Assembly (NCBI RefSeq): GCF_013141715.1
Contig: NZ_WHOA01000241.1
Coordinates: 372,001 to 436,000 of the forward strand
Reading direction: 5' to 3'
DNA: 64,000 bases
From: Paenibacillus phytorum
Lineage (GTDB): Bacteria; Bacillota; Bacilli; Paenibacillales; NBRC-103111
Part shown: positions 26,199 to 32,909 of the stretch, piece after piece
Layout of the letters: the number at the start of each line of letters is the position of its first letter
Position numbering within the stretch: the stretch's first letter is position 1
Position numbers and translations under genes: made by a program
The notes under the pieces: model-generated
Database searches by the model: none
Told to the model about the DNA's origin: nothing
The model's input: the letters and a program-made list of their open reading frames with translations, nothing else

Positions 26199-26706
26199 AA
26201 ATAGGTCGTACGTTTCTGGAATAGGGACTGGAATTATCGTAGGAGCCTTACTTCTGCAAATTATGTCTGTGCGGGCTAGTGCACCTAGTCAATCGGGCAT
26301 TGCATTGGATGAAATGGATCCTCAGAAGTTAAAGGTCGAAGCTACGAAATACTACCAAGTTTTCGATAAGAATACAAAAGTATTTACGCAAACTGAGTTC
26401 GATGGAGCCGTATTAAAAAAGGTCAAAGAGGAAACAGACAAATTGGCGGCAGCTAAACCTCAGGAACAACCCAAAGCAAATACACCTGAAGTTACTCCGA
26501 AAATAATTATATATGTACAGCCAAATCTTGATGCGACAGCTGTCAGTGAACTTCTGGTGAAATCTGGCATTATTACCGATCGTAAAGCTTTCATTACGGA
26601 GCTTGAAAAACAAGGTGGCAACACCAAAATTCAAATCGGTTACCATGTTTTCGAAGATGTTACGGATATCCCCAAAGTCGTGACCAATTTAATTACAGTT
26701 CAATAG
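26191..26706 (+). CDS. Membrane-anchored protein with MltG/YceG-like N-terminal module
   Basis: 171 residues from GTG 26191, overlapping the previous gene by 8 nt, with CAGGAGGAAAAG upstream. One N-terminal hydrophobic segment (about 8-26, GIGTGIIVGALLLQIMSVRA) and then an extracytoplasmic region. Residues 105-170 (IIIYVQPNLDATAVSELLVK followed by SGIITDRKAFITELEKQG) resemble the small domain that precedes the catalytic part of MltG endolytic transglycosylases; the catalytic domain itself is absent. Short proteins of this type (B. subtilis YqzC-like) have no known function. Its coupling to the swrB-like gene suggests a cell-envelope role at the flagellum. Last gene of the fla/che operon. Confidence 0.7.
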   Translation: MFKNRSYVSGIGTGIIVGALLLQIMSVRASAPSQSGIALDEMDPQKLKVEATKYYQVFDKNTKVFTQTEFDGAVLKKVKEETDKLAAAKPQEQPKANTPEVTPKIIIYVQPNLDATAVSELLVKSGIITDRKAFITELEKQGGNTKIQIGYHVFEDVTDIPKVVTNLITVQ

Positions 26707-26716
26707 ATAGTCCGAC

Positions 26717-26750
26717 AAATGGATCTTAATTATGAGGTCTGTTTTTGTTG
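26717..26750 (+). terminator. Probable terminator of the fla/che operon
   Basis: AAATGGATCT (26717-26726), an 8-nt loop, and AGGTCTGTTT (26735-26744) pair over 10 positions with three G-U wobbles, followed by TTGTTGTTTCT. The stem is AU/GU-rich and weaker than the other terminators in the window, but it is the only candidate between the last flagellar-operon gene and the rpsB promoter. Confidence 0.5.
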
Positions 26751-26804
26751 TTTCTGTACATATACATGCCTTATGTAGGACAAAATGACTATCATGACAA
26801 AAGG

Positions 26805-26833
26805 TTGCATAGGCATTTCAGTTGTGGTATATT
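26805..26833 (+). promoter_or_regulatory. SigA-type promoter of rpsB (-35 TTGCAT, 17 bp, extended -10)
   Basis: TTGCAT at 26805-26810, a 17-bp spacer and TATATT at 26828-26833 with TGG immediately before it (extended -10). Transcription would start near 26840, giving a leader of about 115 nt ahead of rpsB. It lies right after the flagellar operon and separates the two transcription units. Confidence 0.75.
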
Positions 26834-26839
26834 TATTCA

Positions 26840-26949
26840 CGGTGTTAAAAACTCACGCCCGTCAATTTGCATAATGGTGCTTACTTCGGTAAGTTTTATG
26901 CAAAGATGCGACAGGCGGCGGATACCAAATAAACCATTTTAGAGGAGGG
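26840..26949 (+). promoter_or_regulatory. Structured rpsB mRNA leader
   Basis: The leader contains a nested hairpin: outer arms TTGCATAA (26867-26874) and TTATGCAA (26896-26903), an asymmetric internal loop (TGGTG against TT), and inner stem CTTAC (26880-26884) with TTCG tetraloop and GTAAG (26889-26893). No T run follows. Ribosomal protein S2 leaders that bind S2 and repress rpsB-tsf are known in several bacteria; I infer a similar autoregulatory site here. The purine-rich SD GAGGAGGG at 26942-26949 follows about 40 nt later. Confidence 0.6.
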
Positions 26950-26956
26950 ATTGGGG

Positions 26957-27655
26957 ATGGCAGTTATCTCCATGAAACAGCTTTTAGAAGCTGGCGTACA
27001 TTTCGGTCACCAAACACGTCGTTGGAACCCGAAAATGGACAAATACATCTTTACAGAAAGAAACGGTATTTACATTATCGATCTACAAAAAACGGTTAAA
27101 AAAGTTGAGGAAGCTTACAACTTTGTTAAATCCGTTTCTGAAGATAATGGTACGATTCTTTTCGTAGGAACGAAAAAACAAGCACAAGATTCCGTTGCTG
27201 AAGAAGCAGAACGTTGCGGAATGTACTTCATCAACCAACGTTGGTTGGGTGGTACACTAACAAACTTCCAAACGATTCAAAAGCGTATTGACCGTTTGAA
27301 AACTCTTGAAAGATGGGAAGAGGACGGTACTTTCGAAGTTCTTCCTAAGAAAGAAGTTATCATTCTCCGTAAAGAGAAAGATCGTCTTGAGAAATTCTTG
27401 GGCGGAATCAAGAACATGAAAGGTCTGCCTAGTGCACTTTTCATTATCGACCCACGCAAAGAGCGTATTGCTGTTGCGGAAGCTCGCAAATTGGGTATCC
27501 CAATCGTTGGTATCGTTGATACAAACTGCGATCCGGACGAAATTGATTACGTGATTCCAGGTAACGATGATGCGATTCGTGCCGTTAAATTATTAACAGC
27601 AAAAATTGCTGATGCCGTTATCGAAGCACACCAAGGCGAGCAAACAACAGCTTAA
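26957..27655 (+). CDS. rpsB: Ribosomal protein S2
   Basis: 232 residues from ATG 26957, giving the canonical start MAVISMKQLLEAGVHFGHQT; the upstream TTG at 26951 would add MG and sits against the SD GAGGAGGG. RRWNPKM and YIFTERNGIYIIDLQKTV are S2 signatures, and the central coiled-coil arm is at about 105-155. S2 joins the 30S subunit late and is needed for S1/initiation contacts. The gene has its own promoter and leader and is followed by a strong hairpin before tsf, so tsf expression depends on read-through or processing. Confidence 0.98.
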   Translation: MAVISMKQLLEAGVHFGHQTRRWNPKMDKYIFTERNGIYIIDLQKTVKKVEEAYNFVKSVSEDNGTILFVGTKKQAQDSVAEEAERCGMYFINQRWLGGTLTNFQTIQKRIDRLKTLERWEEDGTFEVLPKKEVIILRKEKDRLEKFLGGIKNMKGLPSALFIIDPRKERIAVAEARKLGIPIVGIVDTNCDPDEIDYVIPGNDDAIRAVKLLTAKIADAVIEAHQGEQTTA

Positions 27656-27670
27656 TCTATAGGAATGTGA

Positions 27671-27715
27671 AAAGGGTGGTTGGAAGGTGTAACAGCCTGT
27701 CACCACCCTTTTTTT
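27671..27715 (+). terminator. rpsB-tsf intergenic terminator/attenuator
   Basis: AAAGGGTGGT (27671-27680) and ACCACCCTTT (27702-27711) form a perfect 10-bp stem with a 21-nt loop, followed by a T run to 27715. As no promoter is evident before tsf, it probably terminates part of the rpsB transcripts and lowers tsf relative to rpsB. Confidence 0.8.
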
Positions 27716-27768
27716 AAAGAATCAACAGGTATTACATACCAATAACAACTATCGGGAGGTTTCTTTCA

Positions 27769-28419
27769 ATGGCAGTTACAGCAGCACAAGTGAAAGAGTT
27801 ACGTGAAAAAACAGGCGCAGGGATGTTGGATTGTAAGAAAGCGCTCGAAGAAGCAAACGGTGATATCACCAAAGCAGGCGAATTGCTTCGTGAGAAAGGT
27901 CTTTCTGCTGCAGCTAACAAAGCAGGCCGTATTGCTACAGAAGGCGCTGTAGAATCTTACATTCACGCTGGCGGTAAAGTAGGCGTACTTGTTGAGATCA
28001 ACTGTGAAACTGACTTCGTTGGTAAAACAGAGCAATTCCGTACTTTCTGCAGAGACATCGCAATGCATATCGCAGCGGCTAACCCGACTTATGTACGTCG
28101 TGAAGAAGTGCCAACAGAAGCTTTGGAGAAAGAGAAAGAAATTCTTCGTAACCAAGCTTTGAATGAAGGCAAACCAGAGAAAATCATTGACAAAATGGTT
28201 GAAGGCCGTATCGGTAAATACTACGAAGAGTTCTGCTTGATGGAGCAACAATTCGTTAAAGATCCAGACAAAACAATCGACCAATTGTTGAATGAAAAAA
28301 TCGCAGCAATCGGCGAGAACATCTCCATTCGTCGTTTCGTACGTTTCGGCCTTGGTGAAGGTCTTGAGAAAAAACAAGAGAACTTTGCGGAAGAAGTTAT
28401 GTCCCAAGTTAAACTATAA
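27769..28419 (+). CDS. tsf: Elongation factor Ts
   Basis: 216 residues, with CGGGAGGT upstream. The N-terminal UBA-like domain contains VKELREKTGAGMLDCKKALE (residues 8-27), and the core has VLVEINCETDFVGKTEQFR near 75-93, both EF-Ts signatures. The protein is the short Gram-positive form lacking one of the core subdomains found in E. coli (about 283 residues). EF-Ts exchanges GDP for GTP on EF-Tu. It forms the conserved rpsB-tsf-pyrH-frr array. Confidence 0.98.
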   Translation: MAVTAAQVKELREKTGAGMLDCKKALEEANGDITKAGELLREKGLSAAANKAGRIATEGAVESYIHAGGKVGVLVEINCETDFVGKTEQFRTFCRDIAMHIAAANPTYVRREEVPTEALEKEKEILRNQALNEGKPEKIIDKMVEGRIGKYYEEFCLMEQQFVKDPDKTIDQLLNEKIAAIGENISIRRFVRFGLGEGLEKKQENFAEEVMSQVKL

Positions 28420-28428
28420 TAGGCATTT

Positions 28429-28463
28429 AAAAAAGATGGAACACTTGGTGTTCCTTCTTTTTT
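28429..28463 (+). terminator. Terminator after tsf
   Basis: GGAACAC (28438-28444), loop TTG, GTGTTCC (28448-28454), flanked by AAAAAAGA on the left and TCTTTTTT on the right so that the A and T tracts extend the stem across one mismatch. A classical bidirectional-looking intrinsic terminator. Confidence 0.85.
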
Positions 28464-28509
28464 AGCCAATAAGAGATCTGTACAAGCATTGAAACGGAGG
28501 TTATACAAG

Positions 28510-29235
28510 TTGGGTCAACCTTTTTATAAAAGAATAGTGCTAAAATTGAGCGGCGAAGCTTTGGCAGGACAGCAGGGTTATGGCATTGATTCGGAAGTTA
28601 TTACTTCCATTGCCCAACAGGTGAAGGATGTTGTGGAGTTAAATGTAGAAGTCGCTATTGTAGTTGGCGGTGGAAACATTTGGCGTGGTATTGCAGGTAG
28701 TGAGAAGGGTATGGATCGTGCGACAGCAGATTACATGGGTATGCTTGCAACCGTCATGAATTCTTTGGCTCTGCAGGATGCACTAGAGAATCTCGATGTG
28801 CCTACAAGAGTTCAATCTTCCATTACTATGCAGCAAGTGGCTGAACCATACATTCGTAGAAGAGCAATGCGTCACCTTGAAAAGGGTAGAGTTGTTATTT
28901 TCGCGGCAGGTACAGGGAATCCATACTTCTCAACGGATACAACAGCGGCTTTAAGAGCAGCTGAAATTGAAGCAGAAGTTATTCTCATGGCCAAAAATAA
29001 AGTGGATGGCGTTTATTCAGCAGATCCATTCAAAGATCCAACAGCGAAGAAATTCGAGACGTTAACTTATATGGAAGTTATCAGTAACAATCTTGGTGTC
29101 ATGGATTCCACCGCATCTTCCCTTTGTATGGATAACAACATCCCGTTAGTGGTGTTCAATATCACAGAAAAAGGGAATATCAAACGAGTGGTCCTTGGCG
29201 AGAAAATTGGGACTACAGTTAAAGGGAGTGTCTAA
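28510..29235 (+). CDS. pyrH: UMP kinase
   Basis: 241 residues from TTG 28510, chosen because CGGAGGT at 28494-28500 is well spaced and the product begins MGQPFYKRIVLKLSGEAL; the TTG at 28489 lies upstream of the SD. The glycine-rich IVVGGGNIWRG near 53-63 and the late ADPFKDPTAKKFETLTYMEV segment are family hallmarks of the bacterial amino-acid-kinase-fold UMP kinase. It phosphorylates UMP to UDP and is inhibited by UTP and activated by GTP. frr follows after 3 nt. Confidence 0.97.
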   Translation: MGQPFYKRIVLKLSGEALAGQQGYGIDSEVITSIAQQVKDVVELNVEVAIVVGGGNIWRGIAGSEKGMDRATADYMGMLATVMNSLALQDALENLDVPTRVQSSITMQQVAEPYIRRRAMRHLEKGRVVIFAAGTGNPYFSTDTTAALRAAEIEAEVILMAKNKVDGVYSADPFKDPTAKKFETLTYMEVISNNLGVMDSTASSLCMDNNIPLVVFNITEKGNIKRVVLGEKIGTTVKGSV

Positions 29236-29238
29236 ACC

Positions 29239-29793
29239 ATGCCACAATCAGTAAAAAAAAATGCAGAAGATCGGATGGATAAAGCAATAGGCGCATTAAG
29301 AAGAGACTTAACTTCTCTTCGTGCAGGCCGTGCTACGCCATCTTTATTAGATCGCATCCAAGTGGAATATTACGGAGCGATGACACCTGTGAATCAACTT
29401 GCGAATTTAACAACACCTGATTCACGTACTTTACTCATTCAACCATGGGACAAAAGTTCGATGACATCGATTGAGAAAGCGATTATGAAGTCTGACTTAG
29501 GATTAACGCCATCTAACGACGGTTTGGTTATTCGAATTGTTATTCCGGCTTTAACAGAAGAGCGTCGTAGCGATCTTGTGAAAATGACGAAGAAATTTGG
29601 CGAAGAAGCAAAGATTGCTATTCGTAACATCCGTCGTGATGCCAACGATGAGATCAAAAAGTTAGAAAAAGCTGGGATATCTGAAGACGAGTCCCGCAAA
29701 CATCAAGAGGATATCCAAAAGTTTACTGATAAATTCGTAGCTGAAGTTGAGAAAGTTTTGGCTGCTAAAGAAAAAGAAATCATGGAAGTATAA
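29239..29793 (+). CDS. frr: Ribosome recycling factor
   Basis: 184 residues, normal length. RMDKAIGALRRDLTSLRAGR (about 11-30) and the long three-helix bundle with MTKKFGEEAKIAIRNIRRDA near 115-134 identify RRF; domain II lies at about 31-105. RRF with EF-G splits post-termination ribosomes. The ATG overlaps nothing but lies 3 nt from the pyrH stop with AAAGGGAG upstream, so both are probably one transcript ending at the hairpin at 29804. Confidence 0.98.
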   Translation: MPQSVKKNAEDRMDKAIGALRRDLTSLRAGRATPSLLDRIQVEYYGAMTPVNQLANLTTPDSRTLLIQPWDKSSMTSIEKAIMKSDLGLTPSNDGLVIRIVIPALTEERRSDLVKMTKKFGEEAKIAIRNIRRDANDEIKKLEKAGISEDESRKHQEDIQKFTDKFVAEVEKVLAAKEKEIMEV

Positions 29794-29803
29794 GATAGAT
29801 ATG

Positions 29804-29829
29804 CCCCCGGGTATTCGCTGGGGGTTTTT
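29804..29829 (+). terminator. Terminator after frr
   Basis: CCCCC (29804-29808) and GGGGG (29820-29824) with an 11-nt loop that can shorten by extra pairing, followed directly by TTTTT. Compact GC-rich intrinsic terminator separating frr from uppS. Confidence 0.85.
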
Positions 29830-29857
29830 CATCTTTCCCTAGTTGGGAGGAACAACT

Positions 29858-30631
29858 GTGCTCAAGCTAATTAAGAAATGGTTAGGAATCAATGTTAAGT
29901 CTGTTTCTTCAGCTATACCAGCTATCGAATTAGATAAAGTGCCAGCACATGTCGCTATCATTATGGATGGAAACGGTCGTTGGGCTAAGCAAAGAGGCTT
30001 ACCTCGCGTAGCAGGGCATCATTCCGGCATGAAAAATGTTAAGAAAATTACGATGGCTGCAAATGAGATCGGTGTTAAGGTGCTAACGATGTATGCTTTT
30101 TCAACGGAAAATTGGAAAAGACCGAAGGAAGAAGTTGAATTTCTGATGAAACTTCCTCAAGAATTTTTTCCTTTAGAAATTGAAGAGCTGATCGAAAACA
30201 ATGTTCGTATCCGAATGACGGGTTGGAAAGAGGGCTTACCTGATTACACACTCAAAGCGATTGAAGGAGCTATCGAACGAACGAAAGAAAATACAGGACT
30301 CATTCTGAACTTTGCCTTAAATTATGGTGGGCGTAAAGAAATGATTGCTGGTGTTCAAGATATGATTCTTGATGTTCAAAATGGCAAACTACAAATAGAA
30401 GATTTGGATGAGGCAAGTTTTTCTTCCTATATGTTGACTTCGGATTTACCAGATCCAGACTTGTTAATTCGAACAAGTGGTGAGCTCAGACTAAGCAATT
30501 TTCTTCTTTGGCAATTAGCGTATTCGGAGCTTTGGTTTACGGAGGCTTATTGGCCGGAATTCACGGAATCATTATTTATGCAAGCAATTGCAGAATATCA
30601 GCGCCGCGGGAGAAGATACGGAGGTATCTAA
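29858..30631 (+). CDS. uppS: Undecaprenyl diphosphate synthase
   Basis: 257 residues from GTG 29858, 6-7 nt after GGGAGG. The catalytic region AIIMDGNGRWAKQRGLPRVA is at about 36-55 (catalytic Asp in MDGNGRWA), followed by HHSGMKN, and the C-terminal SELWFTEAYWPEF motif near 224-236 is typical of cis-prenyltransferases. It makes the C55 lipid carrier for cell wall synthesis by condensing FPP with eight IPP. It starts the uppS-cdsA-dxr-rseP lipid/isoprenoid block, linking to dxr which supplies the isoprenoid precursor pathway. Confidence 0.97.
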   Translation: MLKLIKKWLGINVKSVSSAIPAIELDKVPAHVAIIMDGNGRWAKQRGLPRVAGHHSGMKNVKKITMAANEIGVKVLTMYAFSTENWKRPKEEVEFLMKLPQEFFPLEIEELIENNVRIRMTGWKEGLPDYTLKAIEGAIERTKENTGLILNFALNYGGRKEMIAGVQDMILDVQNGKLQIEDLDEASFSSYMLTSDLPDPDLLIRTSGELRLSNFLLWQLAYSELWFTEAYWPEFTESLFMQAIAEYQRRGRRYGGI

Positions 30632-30676
30632 TTACTTCGTAAATTTCCGGCGCGTGTTCATCTAGGGGGATTCAAC

Positions 30677-31471
30677 TTGAAGCAAAGGATCGTCACGGGA
30701 GTCATTGCCGGGATCGTTTTCATTACGTTATTAGTACTGGGTGGTTATTGGTACGCTGGGTTAATCGTGTTACTGTCTATTATCGGCTATCGTGAATATA
30801 TGCAAATGAATGGCTACACGAAGTATAAATTAACAGTGGTTGTTGGTTTAATCTCCTTGTTATTCTTAACGGTGCCGTGGGAGGCGTTTGGTGGTTCACT
30901 TCCCGTTTCTTCGACCGCCATTATTTGGCTGACCATGTTTGTCTTGCTTTTCATTACAGTCGCTTCAAAAAATACGATCACAATCGATCAGGTTTCTGTT
31001 ATTTTACTTGGTGTCATTTACATAGGTTTTGGATTCAATTATATGATTTCTTCGCGCTTAATGGAGCATGGCTTATTTTGGTCAATAGTAGTGTTTGTAT
31101 GTATTTGGGCTTCGGATTCAGGAGCTTATTTTGTCGGTTCGAAGCTGGGAAAACATCTTCTATGGCCTCAAATCAGTCCTAAGAAGTCAATTGAGGGAGC
31201 CGTAGGTGGCGTCGTTATTTCGATGATTGCCGCACTAGGATTCGCCTTGTATGCACCGGATTTGCTTGGGTTTGGCAAGGCATTGGTGCTAGGCTTCGTA
31301 ATTGCTGTTGTTGGACAAGTCGGAGACTTAATACAGTCGGCTTATAAGCGAGTAAAGGGTATTAAAGATACGGGAACCTTACTTCCGGGGCACGGTGGAG
31401 TACTCGATCGGATGGATAGTTGGCTTATTGTATTTCCATTTATTCATTGGCTTGGAATTCTTACTCACTAA
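30677..31471 (+). CDS. cdsA: Phosphatidate cytidylyltransferase (CDP-diglyceride synthase)
   Basis: 264 residues from TTG 30677 with AGGGGGA upstream. Seven to eight transmembrane helices. The C-terminal signature KRVKGIKDTGTLLPGHGGVL and DRMD (about 229-252) is the CTP_transf_1 pattern with the catalytic Asp residues. The enzyme converts phosphatidic acid and CTP to CDP-diacylglycerol in the membrane, the branch point for PG, PE and cardiolipin. It lies 45 nt after uppS and 21 nt before dxr. Confidence 0.96.
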   Translation: MKQRIVTGVIAGIVFITLLVLGGYWYAGLIVLLSIIGYREYMQMNGYTKYKLTVVVGLISLLFLTVPWEAFGGSLPVSSTAIIWLTMFVLLFITVASKNTITIDQVSVILLGVIYIGFGFNYMISSRLMEHGLFWSIVVFVCIWASDSGAYFVGSKLGKHLLWPQISPKKSIEGAVGGVVISMIAALGFALYAPDLLGFGKALVLGFVIAVVGQVGDLIQSAYKRVKGIKDTGTLLPGHGGVLDRMDSWLIVFPFIHWLGILTH

Positions 31472-31492
31472 CAGTCATAGGCGAGGTGGAAT

Positions 31493-32641
31493 ATGATGAA
31501 ACGGATTGCCATTCTGGGTTCAACAGGGTCTATTGGTACACAAACCCTAGATATTGTCCAGCATGCCTCAGATAAATTTCAGATTGAAGCATTATCTGGC
31601 GGTTATAATAGTCAATTATTGATTGAACAAGTTAAAAAGTTTCACCCAAAAGTAGTATCAGTAGCGACCAAGGAGCTTGCTGAGGAAGTTTCCAAGAATG
31701 TTTCGTCATCGACCAAGGTGTTATATGGTGAAGAAGGATTAATGGAAGTTGCTGCATCAACAGATGCAGACTTGGTTGTAACAGCTTTGGTAGGGAGTCA
31801 GGGACTTAAGCCTACAATGGCCGCGATTGAAGCTGGCAAACACATCGGACTCGCAAATAAGGAGACGTTAGTGAGTGCAGGCCATATTGTAAAGGATGCA
31901 ATTCGTCGAAAAGGCGTGTCTTTGCTGCCTATTGATAGTGAGCATTCGGCTATATTTCAATGTTTGAATGGTGAGAATCGCTCGCAAATTGCGAAAATAA
32001 CGCTTACTGCTTCTGGTGGTTCCTTTCGAGATCGATCTCGTGAAGAGTTAGAGGGAGTAACGGTCGAACAAGCCCTCCAACATCCGAATTGGTCGATGGG
32101 AGCCAAGATTACGATAGATTCAGCAACGATGGTCAATAAAGGTCTTGAAGTCATTGAGGCTCATTGGTTATTTGATCTCTCCTATGACCAAATAGATGTC
32201 CTCATTCATCCTGAAAGTGTCATTCATTCCTTTGTAGAATTTATTGACAATAGTGTTATTGCTCAGCTTGGTAATCCGGATATGCGAGTTCCTATCCAAT
32301 ACGCATTGACCTATCCAGACAGATATCCGACGCCGACCAATCGGCTAGATTTGGCTGCCATCGGAAAGCTTCATTTCCGTGAAATGGATTACAATCGGTA
32401 TCCGTGTTTACGAATGGCCTTTGAGAGCGGCAAACAGGGAGGTACTACACCTACTATTTATAATGCAGCGAACGAAATTGCTGTTGCACGCTTCCTCAAA
32501 GGTGAGATTACGTTCTTGCAAATTGAACAGATCATTGAACTTGTTTTGCAGAAACACGAATCCCATTCAAACCCTCATCTAGAAGTCATTCATGAGCAGG
32601 ATATTTGGGCAAGAGCCTTTGCATCATCCATCGTATTTTAA
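31493..32641 (+). CDS. dxr: 1-deoxy-D-xylulose 5-phosphate reductoisomerase
   Basis: 382 residues. NADPH-binding loop ILGSTGSIGTQTLDIV at 7-22; LANKETLVSAG near 123-133; the metal and substrate site LPIDSEHSAIFQCLNG near 147-162; and LTASGGSFRDRS near 172-183. It converts DXP to MEP in the non-mevalonate isoprenoid route. Two adjacent ATGs (31493, 31496) follow GAGGTGG; either may be used. A terminator hairpin follows. Neighbour uppS uses the downstream isoprenoid products. Confidence 0.97.
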   Translation: MMKRIAILGSTGSIGTQTLDIVQHASDKFQIEALSGGYNSQLLIEQVKKFHPKVVSVATKELAEEVSKNVSSSTKVLYGEEGLMEVAASTDADLVVTALVGSQGLKPTMAAIEAGKHIGLANKETLVSAGHIVKDAIRRKGVSLLPIDSEHSAIFQCLNGENRSQIAKITLTASGGSFRDRSREELEGVTVEQALQHPNWSMGAKITIDSATMVNKGLEVIEAHWLFDLSYDQIDVLIHPESVIHSFVEFIDNSVIAQLGNPDMRVPIQYALTYPDRYPTPTNRLDLAAIGKLHFREMDYNRYPCLRMAFESGKQGGTTPTIYNAANEIAVARFLKGEITFLQIEQIIELVLQKHESHSNPHLEVIHEQDIWARAFASSIVF

Positions 32642-32647
32642 TTTCAT

Positions 32648-32685
32648 GAGAGCTTAGGTCAGCGAGGTTGGCTCGGCTCTTTTTT
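32648..32685 (+). terminator. Terminator after dxr
   Basis: GAGAGC (32648-32653) pairs with GGCTCT (32675-32680; one G-U or mismatch position), with an inner CAGCGAGGTTGGCTC segment that can add pairs, followed by TTTTTT. Moderate strength. The remaining 220 nt up to rseP contain no gene; I find a TATACT at 32741-32746 without a good -35, and two hairpins described separately. Confidence 0.65.
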
Positions 32686-32832
32686 CAATCTATCACCTAG
32701 GCGCTTAATAAAGTAAAGTCTAATTCAAACTCCCAGCTCGTATACTGTGCTAAAAGGGCATAGCTTGTATTCAGCAGTTCAATAATGTTAATCTAAGAAC
32801 ATGCTGTCCATAAGTGGATGCTCAGAAGGCAG

Positions 32833-32891
32833 GTTTTCAAACGAAAACGTTATGGTTTTTGCAAACATAGGTAAGTTTTCTGAAGAAAACT
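32833..32891 (+). repeat. Two GTTTTC...GAAAAC hairpins in the rseP leader
   Basis: First element: GTTTTC (32833-32838), AAAC, GAAAAC (32843-32848). Second element: AGTTTTC (32874-32880), TGAA, GAAAACT (32885-32891), a perfect 7-bp stem that ends 2 nt before AAGGAGG of rseP. A weaker GTTT-TTGC-AAAC lies between them. Near-identical palindromes occur after polC and before tepA, which suggests a dispersed element family. Immediate contact with the SD makes an effect on translation possible. Confidence 0.65.
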
Positions 32892-32909
32892 CGAAGGAGG
32901 AAATACGAC

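Noticed and set aside
26745..26942. A 65-codon open frame before rpsB
   Set aside because: It overlaps the rpsB promoter and structured leader, lacks an SD and has no recognisable product.
27799..28407. A 202-codon open frame antisense to tsf
   Set aside because: It mirrors nearly the whole tsf gene, whose codon bias leaves the opposite frame open; the product is Phe/Cys-rich and unlike any known protein.
32741..32746. TATACT as a -10 box for rseP
   Set aside because: No acceptable -35 at 16-18 bp and no TGn extension; left as an observation only.
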